Positions 38,374 through 45,496 of a stretch of DNA of 64,000 bases are shown here, piece after piece. Location of the stretch: positions 1,612,001 through 1,676,000 of the forward strand of contig NZ_JAPNKC010000001.1 of the NCBI RefSeq assembly GCF_026626705.1, written 5' to 3'. A program made the position numbers and the translations under genes. Every line of letters starts with the position of its first letter. Positions within the stretch are counted from its first letter, which is position 1. The notes under the pieces were generated by a model. That model was given only the letters and a program-made list of their open reading frames with translations. It did no database searches and was not told the DNA's origin. This DNA is from Pyxidicoccus sp. MSG2 (GTDB lineage: Bacteria > Myxococcota > Myxococcia > Myxococcales > Myxococcaceae).

Positions 38374-39134
38374 GCCTCTTCCGCGGCGGTCTCACGGAGG
38401 CGGCGGGTGACCCGCTCGGCCCACTCGGGCTCGACTTCGAGGCACGCGGGACGGCGGCCGAGCCGCAGCGCCGCGGCGGGCATGGAGCCACTGCCGGCGA
38501 ACGGGTCCAGCACCGTGTCACCGGGCCGGCTGTACGTGCGGACCAGGGGCTCGAGGACGGAGAAGGGCTTGTGGTGCGGGTGGCCGCCCCAGCGCGCGGC
38601 CTCGGCTTCGTCGTCGTAGCCGCCGACGACGGCCCAGACGGTGGGCAGGTCTCCGGGCGCGAGCGGCGGCGCGGGCGTGCGGGCGATGACGAGGGCGACC
38701 TCGTAGACGCGCAGGGTCTGCTCATTGGCGTTCTTGTCGGTGGTGCGCTTGCCCCAGACGTACTCGCCGCGCAGGTGCGGGTAGCCCAGGCCGCGGGCGG
38801 TGGTGAGGATGGGCTCCTTGCCGAGCAGGTTGGTCCAGATGACGAGCGGCGCGTCCGGGGTGAGGTGCGCGACGGCGCGGGACAGCCAGGCCTCGGAGAA
38901 GGCGCGGTAGTCGCGCACCGTCTCGAAGCGGACGATGGGGTTCTGGTCGATCTTCTTGTGGGCCCGCGTGTCGCGCAGGTCCCCGCCCTTCCGGCGCCGG
39001 GTGAGGAGGCAGTAGGGCGGGTCCGTGTGGAGCAGGGCCGCGCGGGTGTCCCCGAGGGCGGTGCGGTAGCCCTGCGGCTCGCGCGAGTCGGCGTTGATGC
39101 AGCGGAGGGAGTCTGCCGGAGGAAGGGAGGTCAT
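38352..39134 (-). CDS. Orphan site-specific DNA methyltransferase, beta class (N4/N6)
   Basis: This 260-residue protein starts at ATG 39134. The catalytic motif IV DPPY is at residues 38-41 and the AdoMet motif I DPFAGSGSM at 210-218, so motif order is IV then I, the beta class that methylates adenine N6 or cytosine N4. The region between (about residues 60-190) would carry the target recognition domain. There is no restriction endonuclease gene next to it, so it is an orphan methylase as judged from this window. The upstream 75-residue gene on the same strand ends 37 bases before it. Confidence 0.88.
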   Translation of the reverse strand: MTSLPPADSLRCINADSREPQGYRTALGDTRAALLHTDPPYCLLTRRRKGGDLRDTRAHKKIDQNPIVRFETVRDYRAFSEAWLSRAVAHLTPDAPLVIWTNLLGKEPILTTARGLGYPHLRGEYVWGKRTTDKNANEQTLRVYEVALVIARTPAPPLAPGDLPTVWAVVGGYDDEAEAARWGGHPHHKPFSVLEPLVRTYSRPGDTVLDPFAGSGSMPAAALRLGRRPACLEVEPEWAERVTRRLRETAAEEAQRASAR

Positions 39135-39171
39135 CGTCCTGGGCGGCACCCTACACGGCGGCGCGCGGGGC

Positions 39172-39399
39172 TCAAGAGGGCTCGCGGGTGACGGAGAGGA
39201 TGTCCCCGACGGGCACCCGGGCATGCGAGCGGAAGACGGCGAAGTCGTCCCCCTGCTCGGTGACGACGTCGGTGACCTGGTCGGTGAAGGCCTCTCCGGC
39301 ACGGAGCTCCACGGCCACGGGGTGGCGCCGGAGGACGGCCTCTTCGAGCACGTCGATGAAGTCACAGCGGCCTACGTCGTCCTGGCACATCCGGGCCAT
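39172..39399 (-). CDS. Small protein, possibly Rho-binding antiterminator (Rof/YaeO)-like
   Basis: This 75-residue protein starts at ATG 39399 (a second ATG at 39390 is possible). Codon third positions are strongly G/C. The pattern C-D-F-I-D-V-L-E-E-A followed by VAVELRAGEAFTDQVTDVVTEQGDDFAVFRS and a hydrophobic DILSV ending resembles the small Sm-like beta fold of Rof/YaeO, which binds Rho and blocks termination. The match is by pattern only and needs a profile search. It lies just upstream of the DNA methyltransferase on the same strand. Confidence 0.55.
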   Translation of the reverse strand: MARMCQDDVGRCDFIDVLEEAVLRRHPVAVELRAGEAFTDQVTDVVTEQGDDFAVFRSHARVPVGDILSVTREPS

Positions 39400-39494
39400 G
39401 GCTTGCCTGCCTCCTCGCGCCCGTGCTGGGTGCGTGCCAGGGGAGTGTAATAGTGGGAAGGTGCGGCGGCTGTGCTTCCAGGAGACGTCTTCAA

Positions 39495-40409
39495 ATGACC
39501 GAACGGTTTCCTGGAGTCCGAATCTCCACCGTGGACGGCGCCATGTTCAGTGGGATTGGGCTCATCATTCGATTCTTCATGCACCGCTCCCACGCAGACC
39601 TTGCCACCAGCGTGATGCGCGCACTGGACACGTACAGACACGCAGTGGGACCAGACACCCTTGTCTGGTATCCGGATGCAGAGGGTGATTGGCGGCGTCT
39701 GGACAACTCGGCCTGGGAGCGGACACGGCAGACACTGCTCGACACCAGCACGCACACCTTCGCAACCCTGGTGGACCAACCTACGCGCATCGTTGGTTTT
39801 CGATTCGAGTACGAGGGAATATCACTCGAAGAACCGGGCTCGTTCGACGACCCGAGACGTGCCTGTGTGGCGAGCTTCTGGCTGCCCTCGACGTTCCTGG
39901 AGAAGTGGGGGCCCGGGCACGCGCGCGGGCTGGCGTTGGAACTGGCAGCCCACCTGCCCTTCAACTCCGGCTACGCCAGCCTCGTCTTCAGCAGGTCTGA
40001 GCAACCTGTGGGCGTCGTTCGTCAGCTCAACACGTTGTGCTTCCGCCACCCGGGTGTGGACATGTTCGAGCACCCGGTCTCCTGGGACATCGGCACGCGA
40101 ATCCCTGGCGCCTACTGGCTGACGTTCCTCGGGCAGCCTGTGTTGGGCGAATTGGGAGGCACGGAAGGGCTGAGTGCGCGTCTGACGGCTCCCGACACCA
40201 CCGTGCAGCAACTTCCGGAAGACCGTGCCATCGTCACACTCGGGCTGTGGCCCGAGGCGGGTGACGTGGACGCAGGAGAGAACCTGCCCGCATACCGGGA
40301 ACTCGCGCGCGTGCTGGAGCCGTGGCTCTACCACGACTCAGGAACCCGCTTCGATCCGGACTTCCCACCGGGGGACAAGCGCCGCTGGGAGCGCCGCTTC
40401 CTGGATTGA
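39495..40409 (+). CDS. DUF3396 (type VI immunity-like) protein, copy 1
   Basis: This 304-residue protein starts at ATG 39495, with AGGAG 10-11 bases upstream. It belongs by pattern to DUF3396, now regarded as an immunity family of contact-dependent and type VI toxins: FRFEYEGIS, LALELAAHLPFNSGYASL, WDIGTRIPGAYWLTFLG, LPAYRELARVLEPWLYH. No signal peptide, so it acts in the cytoplasm. Its last about 105 residues are about 80% identical by eye to copy 2 (41347-42258), whereas the first about 195 are only about half identical. No toxin gene lies directly before it, so it looks like an orphan or ancestral immunity gene. Third-position GC is lower than in the housekeeping genes around. Confidence 0.8.
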   Translation: MTERFPGVRISTVDGAMFSGIGLIIRFFMHRSHADLATSVMRALDTYRHAVGPDTLVWYPDAEGDWRRLDNSAWERTRQTLLDTSTHTFATLVDQPTRIVGFRFEYEGISLEEPGSFDDPRRACVASFWLPSTFLEKWGPGHARGLALELAAHLPFNSGYASLVFSRSEQPVGVVRQLNTLCFRHPGVDMFEHPVSWDIGTRIPGAYWLTFLGQPVLGELGGTEGLSARLTAPDTTVQQLPEDRAIVTLGLWPEAGDVDAGENLPAYRELARVLEPWLYHDSGTRFDPDFPPGDKRRWERRFLD

Positions 40410-40486
40410 GCACCCACGCTCAGCGGACTTGGAGTCCCTTGAGCGGCACGAACAGTCCGCCGCCCTCGTCCCACACTTGAGGGTGT
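40083..40486. repeat. Segmental duplication, copy A
   Basis: From TGGGACATCGGCAC at 40083, the 3' third of immunity gene 1 and about 75 bases beyond its stop codon are paralogous to 41932-42334. The coding parts are collinear without indels (both 326 bases before the last base of the stop). Beyond the stop, similarity continues into the 3' end of a DUF2381 gene. Confidence 0.8.
40420..40486 (-). pseudogene. Truncated 3' end of a DUF2381-family gene
   Basis: Read on the minus strand this piece encodes, after one apparent 1-bp deletion, W-D-E-G-G-G-L-F-V-P-L-K-G-L-Q-V-R-stop. It aligns with the end of the intact DUF2381 gene at 42268, W-D-E-G-R-G-Q-H-V-T-L-E-G-L-E-V-H-stop. About three quarters of the bases match. 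It ends abruptly about 40 bases before the toxin ATG, so the rest of the gene has been replaced or deleted by the toxin gene. Confidence 0.75.
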
Positions 40487-40525
40487 CGCAACTTTCTGGA
40501 ACCGCTGCCGAGCTAGTGTTGGGGC

Positions 40526-41350
40526 ATGAGCATTCGAAGAAGGACCCGATGCAGCGGCCGTCTGACGGGGGTCGCTGCCGTGGGAGTGCTGCTGTTCCTC
40601 GTGGGGTGTAGCGCGGGGAGCCCTTCCCGGCGAGGGACGGGGAGCTATGCGCAGGCGATGGACTCGGCGACTGCAGCGTGTCAGCGCAACCCGGCCTATT
40701 GCGCCGCGCTGGCCGGGAAGGAGCCCGGCGTTTCGCTGGCGGTTCGGGCCGCCCAGGTGGCCGCGGCGGGCAAGGCGTGGGAGGTACTCGACGAGTTGGT
40801 CCGGAAAAGCATCGAGGACATCTTGTTCGAGTGCGCGAAGTGGGCGGATGCAGAGGTGAACCGGAAGGAGTTCGGAGGGCGGGCCCCGAACGCGACGGAG
40901 TGCGACCAACAGGTGGGCGGCACACGAGAGAATCCGGTGACCCGTGGCATGAGGCTGGGAGGTGCGAAACACGAACTCGCCAGCCAGTGTACGGAGGAGA
41001 AGCTGAGCCGCGCACAGCCCGGACGCTTCACCCTGGAGCAGCGCTACCGCATCCACCCCGAGACGCGACAACTGGAACTGATCAGCCTCGAAACAGAGTT
41101 GGCAATGCTGCGCAGGGGAGGCAAGGAACTGGTGGGCTCGGTGGTGCCAGATGTCGTCATCCACACGGGCAACCCACTTCAGGTTCAGGCCGTCTTTGAC
41201 TTCAAGTTCCCTTGTCCCGAAGGCAATCGCTCCGCATGGAGGAACCAACCTTCCGGAAACGCCAGTGGAGTCTCGAATCAGGGGAAAGCATATGAGCGCA
41301 CCTTCGGAGTGCAGCCGACCCGTGTGCGTCCCAGAAAGGAATTCGAGTGA
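40526..41350 (+). CDS. Lipoprotein toxin with C-terminal PD-(D/E)xK-like nuclease domain
   Basis: This 274-residue protein has a signal peptide with lipobox FLVGC (Cys28), so it should be lipidated. Residues about 45-150 form a helical region with paired Cys. Residues about 165-274 contain P-D209-V, VFD225-F-K227-FPCP and a QGKAYERTFG block, the arrangement D...D-x-K of restriction-endonuclease-fold toxins. Its stop overlaps the GTG of immunity gene 2 by four bases (GTGA), a classic toxin-immunity coupling. A lipoprotein nuclease next to an immunity gene recalls the SitA/SitI toxins that myxobacteria pass between kin by outer-membrane exchange; type VI delivery is the alternative. It differs from SitA proteins I can recall, so the match is architectural. 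Confidence 0.75.
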   Translation: MSIRRRTRCSGRLTGVAAVGVLLFLVGCSAGSPSRRGTGSYAQAMDSATAACQRNPAYCAALAGKEPGVSLAVRAAQVAAAGKAWEVLDELVRKSIEDILFECAKWADAEVNRKEFGGRAPNATECDQQVGGTRENPVTRGMRLGGAKHELASQCTEEKLSRAQPGRFTLEQRYRIHPETRQLELISLETELAMLRRGGKELVGSVVPDVVIHTGNPLQVQAVFDFKFPCPEGNRSAWRNQPSGNASGVSNQGKAYERTFGVQPTRVRPRKEFE

Positions 41351-42258
41351 ACGAGCGATATCCACGAGTCCGGGTCCAGACTGAAGACGGCTACGTCGTG
41401 ATTCGCGACGGTCTCACCTTCAGATTCTTCATGCACCGTTCCCACAAGGGACTCGGTCCGGCAGTGCTCCGGGCCCTGAAGGTGTTCATGGAGGCACTGG
41501 GACCTGAGGCGCTGACGCAGTACCCCGACATGGAGGGGTACTGGCATCGGCTCGACGACTTCACCTGGGAGCGCATCCAGAAGGAGTTGCTCGAAACCGC
41601 TCATCCCTTCGTCACGCTCGCAAGTGACTCCAACGGCATGTCCGAATTCTATTTCGAATACAAAGGCATCTCGCACGAAGAACTGGGCCCCTTCGACGAG
41701 CCGGGACGCGCGTGTATTGCGACCTTCATGTTGACCACGGAATACCTGGAGCAACACGGTCCCGGACGCGTGCGTGAACTGGCGCTCGAACTGGCTTCTC
41801 ACCTGCCCCTCAACTCCGGGTACGCCAGTCTCTCCTTCAACGCCATCATGGACGAATTGGGTGTCCGACGGAGGGTGCGAAGCATGTGCTTCCGCTACCC
41901 GGGCATGGACGTACTCGAGGATCTTGTCGCATGGGACATCGGCACACGGATCCCTGGCGCGTACTGGTTGACGTTCCTCGGGCAGTCCGTGCTGGGAGAA
42001 CTGGGCGGCACGGAGATACTGCGTGCGCGCCTGTCGTCACCGGGGACCACCGTGCAGCAACTTCCGGGAGACCGCGCCGTCGTCACACTCGGGCAGTGGC
42101 CCGAGGCCGGTGACCTGGAAGCAGGAAAGGATCTGCCCGCCTACCGGGAACTGGCTCGTGTGCTGGAGCCGTGGCTCTACCACGACCCAGGCACCGTGTT
42201 CGTTCACGACTTCATCCCGGAAGACAAGCGCCGCTGGGAGCGCCGCTTCCTGGACTGA
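41347..42258 (+). CDS. DUF3396 (type VI immunity-like) protein, copy 2, coupled to the toxin
   Basis: This 303-residue cytoplasmic protein starts at the GTG at 41347, which overlaps the toxin's TGA, so translation is coupled and stoichiometry to the toxin is likely maintained. It has the same DUF3396 blocks as copy 1: FYFEYKGIS, LALELASHLPLNSGYASL, WDIGTRIPGAYWLTFLG and LPAYRELARVLEPWLYH. The N-terminal two thirds, diverged from copy 1, are the likely place of toxin recognition; the near-identical C-terminal third points to recent duplication or gene conversion. It is the presumed cognate immunity protein. It ends 9 bases before the stop of the convergent DUF2381 gene. Confidence 0.83.
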   Translation: MNERYPRVRVQTEDGYVVIRDGLTFRFFMHRSHKGLGPAVLRALKVFMEALGPEALTQYPDMEGYWHRLDDFTWERIQKELLETAHPFVTLASDSNGMSEFYFEYKGISHEELGPFDEPGRACIATFMLTTEYLEQHGPGRVRELALELASHLPLNSGYASLSFNAIMDELGVRRRVRSMCFRYPGMDVLEDLVAWDIGTRIPGAYWLTFLGQSVLGELGGTEILRARLSSPGTTVQQLPGDRAVVTLGQWPEAGDLEAGKDLPAYRELARVLEPWLYHDPGTVFVHDFIPEDKRRWERRFLD

Positions 42259-42334
42259 GCCCCATGCTCAGTGAACTTCGAGCCCTTCGAGCGTCACATG
42301 CTGTCCGCGGCCTTCGTCCCACAGCTCGAGGGTG
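41932..42334. repeat. Segmental duplication, copy B
   Basis: Paralogous to 40083-40486. It covers the 3' third of immunity gene 2 and the last about 67 bases of the intact, convergent DUF2381 gene. Confidence 0.8.
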
Positions 42335-43182
42335 TAGCGGCCCGAGGGGAGTGCGGCCTCGTCCTCCATCATGATGACGACTTGCGGAGACGTCCCGGGG
42401 CGCACGGGGCCCTGCTGCCACGGCGGTAGCGCCTTCACTGCCTGCCCACGGGCATCTCGGAGCACAACCTCCACTGCCGTCCAGGCTCCACTGCCCCGCT
42501 CCCCCTTCAGAATCATGCTCAGGGCAAGCCAGCGCCCTGATAGCCGAACGACATTCACCTCACTGACGGAAGCCGGTACAGAGCTGTCCTGCCGTCCAAA
42601 AGTCAGCGGCGTTGCCTCGACCTCCAGTACCCTCGCAATCGTCGCGGGCAGGGAATCGCTACCGCCAGTCGGGGCATTCGTTTGATGCAGCCTCCCGACC
42701 TCTTGACGAAGCCTCGCTATTCCCTTCTTCAGCTCCTCGACTTCCACACGGTAGGACTCCGCAGTGCGGGGCTGCCGGTAGATCTCGACCTGGCGCTCGA
42801 CCCGGGCGGCATCGACCACCAGCATGAACGCAGCCCGCTCCGGAGCCGCATCGTCGCGGAATCGGACCTCCAGGCGCAGCTGCTCACCGTGGACGAAGGT
42901 GCTTGAGGGAACGAGCACCAGGTGGTCCTCCGACATGCCCAGTCGCTGGAAGCGTTCGCGTCCTTCGAGCACCACTTCATCGAGCCGGATCGGTGAATCG
43001 AAGAGCACCGTGGTGGTGAGCCCTGGGCCGATATGGACTTCAGGAAGCGGCGCGCGCGTTTCCTTGAGGTCGATGCGGCGCACACCCGCCAACGGCCCTA
43101 GAGCACCAAGTTCGGCGGCATCCGCGACTGGTGCCAGCAACAGCCCCCACGCGAGCACGATGAAGGAGTACGAAGCGAACAA
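42268..43182 (-). CDS. DUF2381/TIGR02268 family exported protein
   Basis: A TTG at 43182 is preferred as start because AGGAGG lies about 9 bases upstream and it gives a clean signal peptide (FASYSFIVLAWGLLLAPVADA). An ATG at 43221 is the alternative, 16 bases after the kinase stop. The mature protein has two beta domains joined by a short coiled coil (YRVEVEELKKGIARLRQEVGRLHQ). Blocks such as LTTTVLFDSPIRLDEVVLEGRERF and GRWLALSMILKGE are those of DUF2381, a family with many paralogues in Myxococcus. DUF2381 genes often sit beside Ser/Thr kinase genes, as here. The function is unknown; periplasmic location suggests a sensor or partner of the kinase's outer domain. Confidence 0.85.
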   Translation of the reverse strand: MFASYSFIVLAWGLLLAPVADAAELGALGPLAGVRRIDLKETRAPLPEVHIGPGLTTTVLFDSPIRLDEVVLEGRERFQRLGMSEDHLVLVPSSTFVHGEQLRLEVRFRDDAAPERAAFMLVVDAARVERQVEIYRQPRTAESYRVEVEELKKGIARLRQEVGRLHQTNAPTGGSDSLPATIARVLEVEATPLTFGRQDSSVPASVSEVNVVRLSGRWLALSMILKGERGSGAWTAVEVVLRDARGQAVKALPPWQQGPVRPGTSPQVVIMMEDEAALPSGRYTLELWDEGRGQHVTLEGLEVH

Positions 43183-43237
43183 GTCCGAAAGACCTCCTGG
43201 AGAGGAGCATCCATACCTCATCAGGCTCGCGGCGCCC

Positions 43238-45253
43238 CTACTTGAGCCTTCCGAGGTTCTTCGTCGACGCCAAACGCACTCTCGACCTCACCATCGGCCT
43301 GTCGGGCGTGCTGGAAGCTTCGTAAGGCTGTCCCAGGTCGTATCGGAGTTCGTTTGTTACGACATTGACGCAGAGAGGGTAGCGCTTGCCATCAGGCGTC
43401 ACGGCCTCCGTTATCCAGCCGTAGAGGCTGTCCTTCCCGCGAAAAGCCTGTCCACGGAGGCGGCTCCCCGCTGGGATGACGAACCTCTGCCCCCAGGACG
43501 CCTGGATGTCATTGAACACGTAGAGGGTCAGGGGGCCATCTGGCGGCGCTGGAACATTCTCGTCGAGGGCATCCGGATCAAACGCAACCTTCTCGGGGTT
43601 GGCGAATGGGTTGGGCGGAATGAAACCCAGCTTCATCATCGACTCGACTACCTCCGGCGCGCACGGTTTCTCCGGAGAGTGAATCCGCACCTCGGGTGCA
43701 CTTGCGCAGGCTGCACCGAGACCGACGCACGCCGCTGCCGCTGCCGCCTTCGCGGCGCGACTCGAGCCCGGTCGCCTGGGCGGAGGTGGGGTGACGGCGT
43801 CACCCTCAGCAGGGTTCGTCACCCGCGCGGAGGCCAGCAGGCCCGCGTCCGGGCCCCCCCCCGCGTCAGTTGCGGGTGGCACTGTCGCCACAGGGTTTGT
43901 ATCGGGAAGACTCGGAGGACGGCTCGTCACAGCGGGGTTTCCTTTCTCGGTAGAGGGCGGAGGAACAGGCGCCTCCGCGCCTCCAGGGGATTGCGAGAGG
44001 CGTGGCAGCGCGAAGGCCACGAAGCCAAGGACGAGGAGCACGCCCAACCCGAACCCCACCACTGCCCGGTGCCTCCCTCGGGGCGAGGACGATGGCGTCA
44101 CCTCCTCGCCCTTCATGGTTTGAGGCGGAAGCTCGGGTCCGCTCACGAACGCCGCCGCTTGCGGCTCCAGCGTGGCAGGCACGGGAGCCGGCTCGGGCTC
44201 CGTGGTCTCGGAGGACTCCGGCGGCTTCAACGCTTCCAGCGGCGCCCGCCCCAATTCCGGCATCATCCGCACGCGCGGCGTCTCCGAGCCCGCGCTCTGC
44301 GAATCCATCTCCGGAGGCCGGTCCAGCGACACCCGCCACGCGGGCTGCCGCTTCTCCTTGGCCACATCCCAGAGCGCCTGCAGCAGCGCCTCCGTGCCCG
44401 GATAGCGGTCCTCGGGACGCTTCTCCAGCAGGCGCATGGCCACGTCGCTCAGGGTGCGCGGCACCTTCGGATTCACGACATGCGGCGCGCGCGGCATCAC
44501 CGTTTCAATGGCCGGCAGCAGCCGGTCATAGGGCAGCTTCGGGTCGAACGCGTAGCCATCCGTGAGCGCCTCGTACAGCAGCGCGCCCAGCGCGTAGAGG
44601 TCACCCGGCACGCCCGCGTCGAAGTGCGCGCCCTGCTGCCACGAGCCCTCGCGCAGGAAGGCCACGCACTCGGGCGGCAGCAGGTGCGGCGAGGCCGGTG
44701 CCACCCCCACCGTCAGCGTCGTCGCGCCCGGCATCCTCACGGTGCCCAGGTCGATGAGGAAGGGGCGCTCGTCCTCGCGGCGGATGAGCAGGTTGTCGCC
44801 CTTCAAGTCCCGGTGGTGCATGCCGCGCCGGTGCAGGTCCGCCACCACGCGCACCACCTCCGTGAACACGGAGAGCAGGTGAGCCGCCGTGGGCTTCACC
44901 CGCCAGCGCCACTCGTGGAACGTCTCTCCGTCCACGTAGTCGGTGACGAAGTACAGGTAGCCGTCGGGCGGCTCCGGCCAGCGGTCCACCGCGTGGAGCC
45001 GCGGAAGGTTCGGGTGCGGCGCGCAGGCCAGCAGCGATGCCACCTCGTGCGCCAGCCGCCCGTTGACGTCCTCCTCCTCGGCGGCGTGCGGCCCCGCCGG
45101 ACGGAGCGCCATCTTCAGCGAGTAGAACCGTCCGCCCCGCTCCACCTTGAAGACCCGCCCGAAGCCTCCGGCCCCCAGCGACGCCACCACGCGCCACGGG
45201 CCGACCTCGCTGTCGGGAACCAGTTGGTCCGGGTGGAACGGCGGCGACCTCAT
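43238..45253 (-). CDS. Ser/Thr protein kinase with TM segment and extracytoplasmic C-terminal domain
   Basis: This 671-residue protein starts at ATG 45253. The kinase domain shows the Gly-loop GAGGFGRVF, Lys47, catalytic HRDLKGDN (Asp149) and DLG in place of DFG (Asp168). A Pro/Glu-rich juxtamembrane stretch (about 310-395) is followed by one helix at 397-417. The outer part has a Pro/Ala linker, an Ala-rich hydrophobic block (AAKAAAAAACVGLGAACAS) and a final domain of about 150 residues (PEVRIHSPEKPCAPEVVESMMKLGF onward) that looks like a separate small exported protein fused on. It is transcribed just before DUF2381 (about 16-55 bases between them, depending on the start). It is a PknB-like bacterial receptor kinase; the ligand is unknown. 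Confidence 0.9.
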   Translation of the reverse strand: MRSPPFHPDQLVPDSEVGPWRVVASLGAGGFGRVFKVERGGRFYSLKMALRPAGPHAAEEEDVNGRLAHEVASLLACAPHPNLPRLHAVDRWPEPPDGYLYFVTDYVDGETFHEWRWRVKPTAAHLLSVFTEVVRVVADLHRRGMHHRDLKGDNLLIRREDERPFLIDLGTVRMPGATTLTVGVAPASPHLLPPECVAFLREGSWQQGAHFDAGVPGDLYALGALLYEALTDGYAFDPKLPYDRLLPAIETVMPRAPHVVNPKVPRTLSDVAMRLLEKRPEDRYPGTEALLQALWDVAKEKRQPAWRVSLDRPPEMDSQSAGSETPRVRMMPELGRAPLEALKPPESSETTEPEPAPVPATLEPQAAAFVSGPELPPQTMKGEEVTPSSSPRGRHRAVVGFGLGVLLVLGFVAFALPRLSQSPGGAEAPVPPPSTEKGNPAVTSRPPSLPDTNPVATVPPATDAGGGPDAGLLASARVTNPAEGDAVTPPPPRRPGSSRAAKAAAAAACVGLGAACASAPEVRIHSPEKPCAPEVVESMMKLGFIPPNPFANPEKVAFDPDALDENVPAPPDGPLTLYVFNDIQASWGQRFVIPAGSRLRGQAFRGKDSLYGWITEAVTPDGKRYPLCVNVVTNELRYDLGQPYEASSTPDRPMVRSRVRLASTKNLGRLK

Positions 45254-45470
45254 CGACGGGCCTCCACCGCCCACCCCACCCGCCAGGTTGTCCCCGGCCC
45301 CACTGCGCCACCCGCCCCCGAACCACCCACGCGCACGGCACCACGTGACGGCGAGGCCGTCATGGTCGCGTGCAGCACGAGAGGAGCGAGAACCACCCAG
45401 GGAGCGGGGCTGAACAAGGGCAACCTCCAGGGTTGACCTTACCCTCTCCCGCAGGTCTGTCACAGAATTT

Positions 45471-45487
45471 CCCACCCGCGAGGTGGG
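45471..45487 (-). terminator. Short hairpin after the TfuA gene
   Basis: CCCACC (45471-45476), CGCGA and GGTGGG (45482-45487) form a perfect 6-bp stem 10 bases beyond the TfuA stop on its transcript, followed by AAATTCTGT. It may end the YcaO-TfuA transcript before the kinase gene. The remaining about 215 bases to the kinase start hold no recognisable gene. Confidence 0.45.
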
Positions 45488-45496
45488 TGCCCCGCT

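Noticed and set aside
39495..42258. Type VI secretion locus
   Set aside because: No structural or VgrG/PAAR gene is present in the window, and the toxin has a lipobox, which argues for outer-membrane delivery; only the immunity family name points to type VI.
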